DNA of 64,000 nt from Hymenochaete sp. R1 (Eukaryota > Basidiomycota > Agaricomycetes > Hymenochaetales > Hymenochaetaceae), in assembly GCA_019400425.1 (NCBI GenBank), contig JAFREE010000085.1, forward strand, positions 40,405 to 104,404, read 5' to 3'. Positions within the stretch are counted from its first letter, which is position 1, and each line of letters starts with the position of its first letter. The notes beneath the pieces are model-generated. The model made no database searches and had not been told where the DNA came from. It was given only the letters and a program-made list of their open reading frames with translations. Positions 42,919-55,800 of this stretch are shown one piece after another. Made by a program: the position numbers and the translations under genes.

Positions 42919-45482
42919 GAAATGCCGTGCGATCCGGATTTCAGGGAGCCTGAAGAACAAGTGGCGTTGTACTCAGGAAGGTCGGCCACACACGGCGCAA
43001 ACACCATTCCTTCCCCTTCATCGCTCGACCTAATCATCCAAAAATTATCGGAGTCGTTGGGGGTGCCCAAGAACGTTGGAACCGCTTTCACTGTCAACCG
43101 CTTGATCGTGCGTCCCTGAAGTCCTACCCTTCAATACCAAGACCCCGCTCCATTCACTCCTTCTCTTGTGCGACGTCTCGTCATCGACTTCACACCAACG
43201 CAATATTTGCTATCTTTTTTAGTAGACATCACCATAGTTACCCACATTCCTTTTGCATCAGCTGTCTCTGCTTTTCGTGTCTCAGGTTTTTCCTCTGCCC
43301 GCATTGTATCCTACCATTCACGGAACTCGCTTTGCATTTTCTACACTCTCCATCATCCACTCAAGAACACAATTTCGCACTGAACTGTTTTCCCCCTCCA
43401 TCGAGATTTAGTTTAAACATAACTTATTACTTTTCCTTGTTCGTGTCCGTGATCGTATCTTGTCTAGAATGCTTCCAAGTACCTTACATATAATATTTTA
43501 ATACCTACGACGCAACTACTTCGCACAATGTAATTGATCTGCTTTCATATCAGAACCCGACAAAGTCTGCACCTGGTCGACGATTTAGGAGCGTGTAGCT
43601 CGCAGCGAGCCTTCAAAGTTCTTTCCACTTCTCTTTGACACGAGCCTGGCAATCAGGGTCATCATCGCGCCAACTCAGCCCGAAGTAGTAAGGCTTTGTC
43701 GCTTCTCCACGAGCATCTGAGAAGCTCAGATATGTTCTCGACGTAGTAAGAAAAAGGAGCGATAGAGAAAGGGGGGGGGGGGGGCTGGATTTTTTCGTAC
43801 AAAAATCCATTGCGAAAGGAGCTGGGATAATGGAGTGTATGTGTTGGTCTGGTCAATTTATTTCGCAATGGACGCCAGGAACGTATACTAGCATGTTTTC
43901 TCAGCGTGCCGTTCAAATCAAGGGGATTAATGGACCCGTTATGAGTTTTAAAAACCAATTCTGAGATGGCGAGGACTGGTCAGTGCATTGGTTTGACAGC
44001 TGAAAGCCAGCGCATCATCGTGATTATCTGGAAAGACGTTCTGAGCGTGTATACTACTTTATATGAGAGGCTGCATGGACAATCGAAGAGTAATATTAAT
44101 ATGGTCGTCCACGCAATCCAGAGTGCATCGCATGCGTTGGAAGGTCCATGAATGATTGAGGGTTTCTTGAAAAGAGCCCAACGCCAAAGTAGACACGCCA
44201 GAAATGTTGACAAGATTTCTACCACGTACTTTTGAGGGGTATTTGCTCCTTCGCCACTTCCAAACTCTTCGCCAACGCCGTACGTACACAATGATACATT
44301 CGCATCCGAGTTTTTCATCACCCGTCGGCCACTTCTGAGCGGAACCAATCTTACCATTTGTGTCATCGGCTTAAATGATCCGCAATCTTTGACAGGTTCC
44401 CCCGGTCCTGATGATGATCAAAGTCGTCGTCGAGCTTCTGTGACTTTGGTTCGGAAAAATCGGCGGTAATCTATTTTCCAGCGGAGAAGAGGATGGCTGG
44501 AGGTTGAGATCTCCAGGCCCACTGCTGCTCGAAAGGTTCGAAGAGTTTGAAGTTACTCGAAATGTGCCAATAGAATGGCCTGGATTTTACAGTCAGCCCA
44601 CATGATTGACGTAGCCGCTGCGATCATTGATCGGAGTAGTAAGGTAGATTGAGGCATTTCCGCATTCTCTTCGGAGCTACGCCACCAGAGGATTTCTTTC
44701 CCTTTCTAGCTTTCTCCAGGCAAAGAGAAATGATGGTGAAAAGAGGGTAATAGTTGGATGATACAGATGACGCCGGGATTTCACGATGATGACTTGCTCG
44801 TTAGCTGCGCAACGGAGCTCGTCATTAATTTCGGAGCTAAACGCTGAAACAAGCATTAATATTGATATCTTTCCGTGTATGATATTAACCAGAAGCCTCG
44901 ACACTGGGGACGGGAACATAGAATTTGCATGTATAAGAAGGAAGGAGGGACCGAATGTATTTGTAACTTACATAGCCGCAGAGTGAGATGAGTCGACTCA
45001 TTTATCTCATAAAGAAACACGCCTTGTTTGCTGAGCGTAGATGACCTACAAAAGTCGTGAGTGGTTTTGGAAGCATTCTGCTTGCGGTATCCTACCGGCT
45101 TGGCAGAAAGGGTTTCTGAACGAAAATTCATGGTGGGTTTTTCTTGAAGTTCCGGAGCATTGCGACTCGAACACGGGGAAGATCAATATGGCTGGCCAGT
45201 GCCATACTTTTGTTTCAATCACTTGGACTCGGACTGGATTGGGGAAGCCAGATACTCATGATTCGGGGGCTCAAGAGGTAATGTAGTTAGAAGGTAGCTC
45301 TTTTGACATCAATTGAAAGAGACATTCGAGAAAATTAAGGCGCCTGAGTAAAGCGCCAGATAAGTCAGAGTCAGAGTCAGGGGCGTGGCGGGCCACTGGC
45401 GGCAACACCGGTTTAAAAACAATTGAAGCAGACGAGATCGACACCGCTTCATTTCCTACCATATTGTCGTTGGCATTCCACC
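42919..45482. other. Gene-poor stretch, 2.6 kb
   Basis: After the possible C-terminal extension of the MYND gene (to 43119), no gene is firm. Minus-strand frames at 43613-43810 (ending SWRDDDPDCQARVKEKWKEL) and 43980-44366, and a Trp-rich plus frame at 45041-45286, have some protein character but no splice model or motif. A 14-G run lies at 43771-43784 and a perfect 14-base palindrome, ATGAGTCGACTCAT, at 44988-45001. Confidence 0.5.
43771..43784. repeat. Poly-G tract (14)
   Basis: An uninterrupted run of 14 G. Its length may be unreliable in the assembly. Confidence 0.8.
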
Positions 45483-46848
45483 ATGATAACCATTTCACCA
45501 TTTCCTACCCGTTTAACAAATAATTGCATACCGGATGTTACTAGACTCCCTGAAGACGTGGAAGACGACGTTGCTATGGACGATGAAAACGAAGAGGGTT
45601 TTGAAGCTCGACTAACTTCGCCCGGCATCTCGTTGACTTCGTCGGATGCGTTTATGCGGTGATTGTCACTCTTGCATGGAGCTTGTTACTGTTTCTCATG
45701 TATCGCAATCGCAATGGTATGGTCAGAGGTCACGGAACGTTTGTCGATGGGAAAGACGTCGTCGCATCAGTGGCAGGGAGTGTTGAGCGTGTCAGCAAAC
45801 TTGTGACTGTTCGCCCAATTCGAGCAAGGCACGTATCTTGCCCTCAAGAGACTGAAAACCATCTGAAGTTTTTCCGGGACAATTCAATCTTTTCTCCTGA
45901 ACGAAATTGTCGCTGCCTCCATTTGTGGCTGGGAATGCAGGTACAACCCGGAGATCGGTGACCTTGTGGTTGGTAGAATAACTGAAGTAAGTCAAGCTTT
46001 TAGGCAATGGTCCGGCCAAATGGGATAGAGACGTGTTTTCGTTTCAATTGCCTGCAGGTAGCATCGCGACGCTGGAAGGTCCATGCAGGCGCTCGTCAGG
46101 ACGCCATCTTGATGCTGTCATCTGTGAATCTTCCTGGTGGGATTCAGGTAAGATTATGTGCTTGCTGAGAAAGGGGGTAAACCGAACATGTTCCTAGCGC
46201 CGCAAATTAGAAAGTGACGAACTTCAAATGCGAACGTTTTTCGAGGAAGGCGACCTTCTCGTAGCTGAAGTGCAGGCACTATTTGCAGATGGTTCTATGT
46301 CCCTTCATACTCGATCACTGAAATACGGCAAGGTATGCCACCACTTAAATTCTATTTAAAGAACAACGTTTATCTTTTTTTTTGCCGCTTGCAGCTGCGA
46401 AATGGACAGCTTGTGGTCGTTCCTGCCATCTTAATCAAACGCCTGAAGAGTCATTTTATTTCATTACCTTGTGGAGTCGATCTCATACTCGGTCTCAATG
46501 GATATGTGTGGGTCAGCAAGCACATTCAAGAAAGCCAGCGCGAAGGCGAGGAAGGATTTGACACAGAAGCAGTATACTCAAATCAAAATGACGTGAGTGA
46601 CTTTATTTTATATGCTTTGGAAATGCCGATACATCTTTCAGGATATCGACGGTGGTACGCGTTGCGCCATTGCTCGAGTATGCAACATTATTCGAGTCTT
46701 GGCGATACATTTTGTTCCTATCAGTGACACAGTTCTAGCTTATGGGTATGATTGGGTCCTGGAGAATCAGGAGGATTATGGTGTAAAAGACTTGTTAAGG
46801 GATGACGTTGCCGAGGCACTGGCCATAGCTGTTTCTGCAGGAGCCTAG
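45483..46848 (+). CDS. RRP4: Exosome complex subunit RRP4
   Basis: Seven exons (45483-45658, 45727-45828, 45941-45986, 46058-46147, 46198-46332, 46395-46592, 46642-46848) give 317 residues. Blocks: N-terminal [21 protein letters not shown]1 domain [82 protein letters not shown] domain ending near [15 protein letters not shown]. Rrp4 is one of the three RNA-binding cap subunits of the 3'-5' exosome in nucleus and cytosol. Keeping the conserved [14 protein letters not shown] requires intron 2 to start with GC at 45829 (AAG/GCACGT); the GT six bases on would lose the motif. It converges on the acidic unknown gene 65 bases downstream. Confidence 0.95.
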
Positions 46849-46913
46849 TCAAAAGTTGATGCTTACATTAGTGAAATTTTTGTATTGTACATGTACTGAC
46901 TAAAGTCTCACAC

Positions 46914-47643
46914 TTAATCTTCCGAGAGATTCTCATTATTCGAAGTTTCCTCATCTTCAGCTGTACTATCACTAGAACTGGAACTAGATTAATTATATAA
47001 AGCTTGGTGATACTTTGCGTTATTTACCTGTCTTCCATGTATTCTGTATCTTCATCCTCTTCATCCGGATCCTCGTCTGAGCTCTGCTGCGTCAAGTCCG
47101 CTGCTTGTGCTCCGGCCTGTCCAGCTGTCGTCCCGTTATTCTGTGCTGCGCCACTTGCTAGCCTCCGAGCAAGAGCTGCTCGAGCTGCCTCCTCCCGCGC
47201 TCGGTCTACGGGAAGAAGATGCTCCAGTGCCAGATCGCGCCATCTTAATGCTCCATTAACGCCACCCCCAGCATAAGATAGATCGGAAAACAAAGCACGA
47301 GATGACGGATCCGTAGGTTTGCGAGGTCGAGAAGCAGGGTGTTTGATATTTGTGGGGTTTCCATAGGGGTATGATGGATGTACCTGAGAGGGTAGAACTA
47401 TGGACGGAGTCGGCGGTTTATCGCAAAAACAAATATAGGTAGATCATGCGCACTATCAGAGTCATCGGGATTCGGAGGTATCTCATGCGGGGGTATCTCT
47501 AGTTCTAAAGTAACATGAAAATTAGATTGGGAACATGGAATGAGGCGTTATGACGTTCTCTCACCGTCATCGGATAATTCGCCGTTCAGATACGTAGACG
47601 GGTCCTCGAAGGTGTCGAATACGAGAAAATCGCGATTTGTCAT
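46914..47643 (-). CDS. Small acidic-tailed protein, unknown
   Basis: Exons 47565-47643, 47454-47504, 47028-47397 and 46914-46983 give 189 residues. The start reads MTNRDFLVFDTFEDPSTYLN, followed by GELSDDELEIPPHEIPPNPD. The centre (ALFSDLSYAGGGVNGALRWR, DLALEHLLPVDRAREEAAR, AALARRLASG) is probably helical. The tail is Glu/Asp/Ser-rich (SSDEDPDEEDEDTEYMED, then SSSSSDSTAEDEE). A short ordered part plus an acidic tail recalls small anaphase-promoting-complex or chaperone subunits, but the match is too weak to name. It shares a 380-base divergent promoter with the TFIIIC gene. Confidence 0.65.
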
Positions 47644-48023
47644 ATGCAAATGACAAAAAGTCAAATCCTAGACTTATTGTTAACGCTTTTGTTACTCTCT
47701 CAGTGTAGTCTTTTACTTACCGTCATGGTTGAAACAATGAAAGGTGGAGATAATTACCGTGACCGTTTCGTCGTTTGGTGACCATATTGAGTCACAACAT
47801 GGAGACGCATGACGCGACGCGTTGTCCGTGACATCGGGCCGAAACTAAGGTGCCTTGTCACTGTCAGTGTCAGTAGGCCAACCACCAAACCTGACCCTCT
47901 CTCCTGCGCCTTTTCAACAAGATCGCAGAACAGCTTACGGCCACACTCATCGACAATAACTTCTACGTTATAATACATAAGAGCAACACTCGGGAAGGAT
48001 TGCGCGGTGCTCTGGCTAAAGTA

Positions 48024-51000
48024 ATGGGCGACGTCTTGACGTCCATTAATCTTCAATCTCACGTACCGAGGCCCTCGATAGATGGGGCGACTTGGACCGG
48101 TGATGGTCAGCTTTTAGTTGTGACTAAATCCAAAATATATGTCTTGGTATGTTGAACTTGAGGATTCATGTTTTCTCTAATGGCAACTACCCTGAATTCA
48201 GACACCGGACCTCGGAATTTACCTTGAAAACATTGCTCTCCTCAAGTCCGCAAAAAAATACACTTTCAACAGGGAAGATAATGTGCCAATGGTTGATATC
48301 AAATGGCATTGTAGTGCTATCGAAGTCGATGGTGCCTTGACACACAGATGGTTTTCTGCTCCTCAAGGTCGGTGAAACGTAGTCGAGCACCTGAGGATCT
48401 TATTGAAGCGTGCATAAAAATGTGGGTCCTTAGAATGGGGACTCGTTACGCTTGGTTCCCAAGATCTATCATGGCGAACTGTGGTTGCATCACCTGGAAA
48501 TGTTTTTCGATCCGCTTCGGGATCCGGGTAAGTTTTCACTGCCTAGAACGCATTCGCTCCGCTTCATGCTGTAATAGATCTCTGCTCGTTACTTTGAACA
48601 GTAACCTTGAAGCTTCACTTTGGGCATCGTTTAAGAATCATGTCACCGGAAGTTGGCAGAAAGTTAGTAAGAGCCACGTCTGATTCGATCAGCTACCGTG
48701 ACGACGCCCCTCTCCTCATTCATGAAATAATAAGATTCAAGATATCACAGCCTCTTTGAAACTTTATTCAGTCGCTGCAGGTAAAGTGAAAGGACGCTTC
48801 GCGGCTCTGCAAGCACAAACCAACTGTGAGTTTATCCTTTGTTCTCCCATTTTTCAATAATGCGAAGCTAATCTGTCTTACTAGGCATGTCATGGTCAAC
48901 GCAGGCGGATTTCGGTTTATCACCGGATCCACTTGGTGATAGTTCCATCCTCGCGCTAGGAAATAGGATGGGCTCTGTTATATTGATGAGGCTCGTCTTT
49001 TTGTATCTGGAAGGTTTGATGTGCTTATCGAAGTGATTCTTGCTTCTTCGGTCTCTAGGTATGATGGTAAGCGAGCTCTTGAGGTTGTCCGAGATATTCG
49101 CATTTCAGACAAATGGATCACGCACTTGGCTTGGGGGCCCTGGAGGAACTTGCAGCCTCTCGTTAGTGAGTAAAATTCATTCAAGACTTTTACCTCTGCG
49201 GACCTCTTATTACTCCCAGGCGAAACGTTTTTGGCGTGTGCCTCGGCAGACGGTACCATACACATAGTCCATGTTCGCCAAAAAATCAGCCTTGCCGAAG
49301 TCCAGATTCACGACAGTTTGGCGTACGACAGACTCATAGAGACTGAGTTGACTCTCGCGCTGGCTCAGACAATGAGCCAAGGCCTTATCACTGCTCTTGC
49401 ATGGGTCGACAGGCCCTGTAACACAAATGAAAAGGTTTAGCGGTCTAATAACACCTTTTATCTCATAATCAACGACTCTTCCGTATAGCCGACGCTCTTT
49501 TACTCCAAACCGGGAATCCTTTACATCTTTCAACTGCAGGGCCTGGGAAAATCTGGTGGAAAGGAATTGGCTTCGCTGGGGGTCACATCAGCAAAGACAT
49601 GTATCGATTCATCATCCTTCTCCATTGTAACCGGCGTATCGAGTATTGGGGATTGTAAACGAGCGGACTTAGCCATCTCGCTCCTTGACGGTTCATTCCT
49701 GACCATACAGGACGTATGTTCCGCTCCTAAACTGCTTCCCGTTGTTGGAGACGATGCCGTTACGGATAATAGGGTTGATGTTGATGAAAGACTAACAGGA
49801 CTTTCTTATAAGCTTCCGACATCAATGGAACTCTCTCGTTTATTCCGGTCGGCTATAACTTACACAGAAGATCGGGTACTCCAATTCGATGATGTCTATA
49901 GAGTCAGTTCATCGCTGTCTTTTGGTGGAGCGAATACCATACTGTGGTTATCCGAGTAAGCCGATGGCTTATACTGCTGCGGTCAAGACATTGATCCCTT
50001 TTTTCGAAGACGATGCAAGCCGACCGACTTCTCGTATGCGATGGATGCGCATCGTTGCACTAAGCTTGTTGTGATGGGCGTCAACCATGTCGATGGTGAG
50101 CTTGGGAGAATCATCCGTGATATACGAGAAGATCACTGGGAAAATTGTGTTGGTGGGTTGCTCCTACGCATATTTCAAGAAGCCCTTTCCTTATGCCATT
50201 GATGCAGGCAACACAGCGATTGCGCGAATAAGACACATTGTACTTTTCCTTGAGCAGAATCGCCACTCGGAAGATGTGTGGGCATCTATCCTCAGATCTC
50301 TTGAATCTCCTGGTGAAGATGTCTCAAGCGCCGCCGCCGCAAACTTACGCACCAATTGGATAGACAACGTGGGCGACGAAGTCAGAGCTGCATTCAATAA
50401 CAGCTTGCGAATGAGTTTGTTTGGACGTCGTGATCTACAACGCCTTCGTACCCGGCTGTCGATAGGAAACGCGTGTGTGGTATGGTTTTAACAGGACTAC
50501 GGGTGCAGCGAATTAGTCTGAGAGCTCATACTCATCCAGAAAATGGCCCCTAGCGAAGCATTATTCGGTGCTGCAAGCGAAATCACGAAAAAGCTATCGG
50601 CAATTGTTTTCAGCCATTTCTTACTTTCTATCGCCGACCATCTGAAAGCCGTTAGAAACTGTCTTTTGGGTAAGCGAACAGTCTTCAAAAGACAGCATAG
50701 TTTTAGACACTTGATTAGAACAGGACTTTCCATTCCTCACGCGCATTTGTGTGCAAAGCCTGCATGAAGACTATGCTACACCTGAGCTGAAACTGCTCGC
50801 TGTTGAAATGACCGAGTTTGCAAAGGAGAAATGCGGAGAACTTCCTTATGGCCTGGAGGAGCTGTGTCCTGCATGCAATGATGCAATGCCATTGGGAAGC
50901 CTTACGCATGCGGTATGCGTGAACGGTCATCAATGGAGTGAGTCAGTTTGATTTTTCAAAGAGTTGGCTTACCATCTATCTTATCATTTCATGCTTGACT

Positions 51001-51255
51001 GTAGGTCGATGTTCAATCACGTCGTTTGCCTTGGCAACTCCATTCGTGAGGACGTGCTTGGGCTGCTCTCGTAAAGCTTTGCTTCCTCCTTCATCGCAGT
51101 CTGGAGAGAAACTAAAGATTGATTATTCCGATCCCACGGCGCATTCCGATGTCATGTTGTTACCAAGAGAAGCGCGCTCTTGGGTTGTTGAAGAACTCCT
51201 TGAAGCAGTTCAGAATTGTCTATACTGTGGCAATCGCTTCATCTGCCACCTTTGA
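48024..51255 (+). CDS. TFIIIC subunit with N-terminal propeller and C-terminal zinc finger
   Basis: A long gene of about a dozen exons (first ones 48024-48146, 48202-48367, 48434-48527, 48578-48662; last ends 51255); not every junction was fixed. The N-terminus (PRPSIDGATWTGDGQLLVVT then KSKIYVL, TPDLGIYLENIAL, EWGLVTLGSQDLSWRTVVAS) looks like the beta-propeller of the TFIIIC delta/90-kDa family. The C-terminus carries the putative TFIIIC zinc finger: CPACNDAMPLGSLTHAVCVN, then GHQW, RCSITSFALATPFVRTCLGC, and a last pair CLYCGNRF. TFIIIC binds the A and B boxes of tRNA genes and recruits TFIIIB and Pol III. Around 49958 an intron (GTAAGC...CGAAG) must be spliced to pass a stop and give ILWLSERCKPTDFSYAM. 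Function by family; exact orthology to yeast subunits is unresolved. Confidence 0.85.
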
Positions 51256-52804
51256 TACGAATGTTGTGTTGCGAAGGGAAAGGTCCCCGCAACCCCTGTC
51301 TCTCCTCTTCTCCACATTCACTCGTTCCGAAACCGGCATTCTTCAGTCAAACATCCATCGACTCTTTTTTCACCCCTGTTTCCCCTTCTTCATACCCGGT
51401 TTCCCCGACGACATTAAAATTCTGAAGAAAATTCAAAGGAAAAAGTTCATCATATGCACCTTTCGCTCTTCAATTCCCGTTCTTCCGGTCTGGTCTAAGG
51501 ACTATGGGCGGCGCGTTCGTACCTCACTCGGTCCATCTGGATCCGTATCCGACGACCCGAGCCTCAACTATGGATGGAATAACCGCCTGTGCACGCAAAT
51601 AACCTAATCATCAATTCGAGCGCGCTTAAGCTCATCCGTGTCCCGCCTTCCTCGGGCGGTCACCAGTCGAGTTGTTAGAGTTGTAAACGTCCGGAACGCC
51701 CATCCGTCATCCATCCTCCCCCGCCCTTCCCCCAACATACACATCAATAGCCCGTCTTACACTGATCGGAATAGAGGCCGACACCTCAGTATTAAGAGAG
51801 ATTATCTCTTGGATTGAATGAGGAAAGGCGCTCGCGCTCTCGGCGCTGTTGGTGGCGATACTTGGTTAATGTTTAGGTCTGCGATGGCGATGAGGGATCT
51901 CCGACCGGAAGACCGGACGTCCGCCGTACGAGCGGGACTTGCACGGACAGATGGCGGGAACTTGTTACCTATTCGCGTCGTGGATCATGGTACTGTAATT
52001 TGGCATTTCGACCAAAGTTCTTCTGTACACAAACAGTCTACTCATCGTCTTTCTGAGTATGTGTACGAACAGGTGTAACGGGTCGGAGGATAACAAAAAC
52101 AGAAAAGGTCTCTTTCATTCCAATCTTTGTATTTGTCTTTGTAGCCTTACACTCCCGAGCATCAAGGCCAAACTACGATCTCAAACCCCCAGGGAGCATG
52201 ACCGCCGTACCCCCCCCCCCCTACCTCCTCACATTTTCTCCCCAATCCGCCTTTGGTATAGAAGCCCGTACAGGCGCGAAGACGCAACAGCAGTACAGTG
52301 CCCGAGCCAGGGAAGCCTGGTCGTGTGCATCGTTGAAGAGTGCTTCGGAGCTTCTTGCGAATCATTGCAGTGATGGGTTCTCAGACATAGAACACCGGGG
52401 GCGGTGGGGGGAGGCGAGACTGGACTTCCTTTGTCGGAATCTTTTTCTCTCTTCGTCTGTTCTGCTTCTGCCAGTGTGCTTCTGTTTGCATTTGAATGTG
52501 CAAGCGTGTCCGTAAATTTGAAAGTCCCATAACTTCTGCACTTAGCGAAAAAAGAGTAGTCTCTATCTACCGTCCAACATAATAATTGTTCTTGTTCACA
52601 GTCCACTGCTTTCTCGCCGTTCCGCCGTTATTTCATACTGGTATTGATATTACAAACAAAGGAGCAAAATTCCTCAACAACAAAAGAAAATCCCAAAATC
52701 GACCGCGTGAAGAGTACAACACAACATCCTTTTAGGTGTTTCGTTCGACATCATAACATCATGACAAGAGAGTTCTCGGTGAGCGGTGGGGCCTACACCC
52801 ACCT
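51256..52804. other. Intergenic, 1.5 kb between convergent genes
   Basis: The facing 3' ends of the TFIIIC-subunit and sedolisin genes. Open frames (for example 51818-52078) lack splice partners and motifs. A run of 12 C occurs at 52210-52221. Nothing else is supported. Confidence 0.5.
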
Positions 52805-55800
52805 TCAGACATCAGCAACGATAGCTTGCAGCTTGCCAAAGTCCGGCGTGCCAAGACCAGTCACCTGTCAGAGCGAGAAGAGAGGCGAGGTCAGCATGTG
52901 TAGACGATGAAACAAATCATACGGGTGTGTCAGGTCGGGTAAAGAAATGCAAAATGCGCGTCGGAGAAATTGGAAAGTGGATTGGGAAAGAGAGGCGAAA
53001 GGTTGCGATGAGACGTTTCATGCGCGTGCGGAGGTTGAGGTCGCGTGGCGCGAGGGCTCGCTCGGATGGCTCGAGTGAAGGTGCACTTCGTCTCTCCGCC
53101 TCTTCGCCTCGAGAGATCAATGAAAAGAAAAGGTAATAGACGGCAAACAGAAAAGTCAAACGCGAAACGCTTATCGGACGCCGATGAGCCACTGCCCCCT
53201 CGAAACCTCCAAAGGCGAACGTTCAAAACAGTATCGCCATCGCTTCGACCTTCCTTGAAGGTGAGAAACGAAGTCTCCGTCAGAGCATCAGAGCGTCGCC
53301 GATCTCAATCCAGCTCGAGTGTCCCGCTACGGGTGAACGGAAACAGACGCTCGGGCGTGAGACGACTGGGTGTTTCGTGAACACAAGGAGGTTTATTCGT
53401 TACTCCCTACCTACCCGCCGTTTCGCTGTCCGATGCCTCGTGAGACGTGATGCTCGAGGTCAAGGTATGACAAAAACGAGACGAAACGGGAGTTTCACGA
53501 CCACAAGGTACCAGTAGTCTATCACCTCGGATATCATATCCACGACTGCGTCCCGCGTCCGCGCGCCGTGAGATGAAGCAGGTTGGTGAAATAATAATAA
53601 AGACAGAGAGAGATAGAGTGTAGATAGAGGGTGCACGTCAACTCGCGCGCCGTTCTACCACGTAGGGCAGACGGCGCCCTAGCGCCCAGTCGCTTACATG
53701 CTTGCTCGCTCAATACGATACAACTCGAACCGAGCAAGCAGTGAATTTCAAAGTAACCATCTCGAGTCGGGTGGCCGCCGCGTCATATGGGACAGCGACA
53801 GTGTGAAGAAAACTATTCAACCCTCTCCATGCAAATGGGAATTACTCCCCAAGACGTGCGCTCATACCAGTCGGAGAGCGGCATCGGGTGTTTAGCGAGA
53901 CAGCATGAGAAGGCTCGCCGCCGCTGTGTTTTAGCCACCCTTGGATTCGTGTCCGCTCCAGTAGCGCAAGACTCTGCCCCGCGAAAAAATAAAGGAGAAC
54001 ACAGCTGATCGATTCCAGCCACATATCCGAATGTCCATAGGGCGCACCCAATAGGATTGAAAAGTAGAAAAGGAGAGAGAAGACTCTCGAAGTCGGATAC
54101 CGAAGTAACAAGAAAAAAGAATACCAAACTCTGACAAGAAGAACGGAAGGAAGGAAAGAACATCACTTACAGGATCCCACCCCGTCCCGGCACTGAAACC
54201 ATTCGTGTCACACCCCGGGTTATTCCCTGACGTGATGTCGTTCAACCCAGCCGCGCCCGTGCTGTAAAGCAGCGGGTTCAAGAACCCGAGCGAACTTTTA
54301 CCCTGGGAGAGGCGGAAGTCGTTGAGGAGACTGACAATACCGGAGAATGTCTGTATTGGATGGATGTGATATTTAATTATGTTGTTTGAAGAGTGAGTGA
54401 GTGAGATAGTCTGTATGTCTGAAAGGGAAGGGGAAACGTACGGGGCAGCTGGCGCTTGTACCTGCGACGGACTCGGTCCGGCCTCCGATGACAACTTGGA
54501 ACTATGGATGATGGTAAATCGTCGATAGTCAGGCTAAAGACTTGACGAGAAGTTCAGAAAGTGGACTTACACCCTCTCCCTGCGCAGCGACGTCCGGGTA
54601 CGCACGCCCGCTCGCGCTGCATGAGACGAAAATCGTCAGTCTCTCGTATTTTTATTTTTATGTTGACTCCACGTAAAGAAGAAAGAAACAAAGAAGGTAG
54701 AAAAACTCACTTGAACAATCCCTGGAACTGGTCCCCGAGTCCGCTCAAGAACGTCGAAACGGCCTCGGACTGGTAGCTCGGCTGCGCAAAGTAGTTCGAG
54801 AAGCCACCTCCGGAGAAGGAGACTGCGACTTCGGGGTTCGTGCGGATCGTTCCGCCGACGGTGGTCACGAAGGGGCCTATGAGATTACGAGAAACAAAAG
54901 GGAGAAGATGAGTTATTCTCAGTCAATGGATTTTTACCCCCGCCAGAGTGAAGCCGAAAGGGAACAAACGTACAAGACGCAGGGAAGTTGGGCAGGAATT
55001 TCGTCGTGTTCGTCCCATCGTTCGACAAACAATCGCCTCCACCCACCCCATCGTCCCCACTCGAAAACATAATACTCGCCCCACGCGCGCCAAGCTGCGC
55101 GAACTGGTCACACGCCGCCTGCGCAAAGTCCAGCGGGACAGTCTGCTCATCATCGCCATACGACGTCGAGAACGTCTGGGGGAGCTGGTCATCCGGCAAC
55201 GCAAGGACGAAATCAAGCCAATCTAGGTACGGTTCGTTCGTGTTCGTCGGCGTGTTGTCATCCGCGATGAACGGTGGGCTCCCGCCCGTGCTGAAATACA
55301 CGTTCGGCGTCGGTGTTGTGAGGCCCTCCGTGTACTGGATATCGAGGTTCGCTTCGACGCCCGGGTCGTTCTGGTCGTTCCCGCCGCCGTTCACTTGCAC
55401 GTGTGTGAACGTCTGGCCGACGGCTTCAGGAAGGAAGCGCTGGAAGAACGTCTGCAGGTCCGCGTCGTTCGCGAACTCTTCTAGGTACCCCGCGATGCCG
55501 ATCTTGTTCACGTCCGTCGCTTGGGGCGTGTATCCCGTCGTGTTGTACAGCGCTTTGAGACACGCCGGCGTGATGGTCGTGTCGCAGCTCGCGGGGACGG
55601 CTGCGAGCTCTGCTGGCGACGCCGACGTGGCTTTGCGTTGGGCGTCCGCTTCTGCGTCTGAGATGGCTGCGACGTCTGGTTGGAGGAAGCTTGTTGTCTT
55701 CATCGGACGCATGGTTGTGCCGAAGTGGGTCGTGGGCGCTATGACGGAGATGTGCTCGTGCAGGGTGACGGGGAGAGAGTAGGATGTGGTGCGGACACGG

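Noticed and set aside
40241..45482. Transposon or LTR remnant in the gene-poor island
   Set aside because: I looked for terminal repeats, reverse transcriptase or integrase motifs and DDE signatures by eye and saw none.
51818..52078. ORF beginning MRKGARALGAVGGD
   Set aside because: Lacks motifs and splice context and lies in the 3' flank of two convergent genes.
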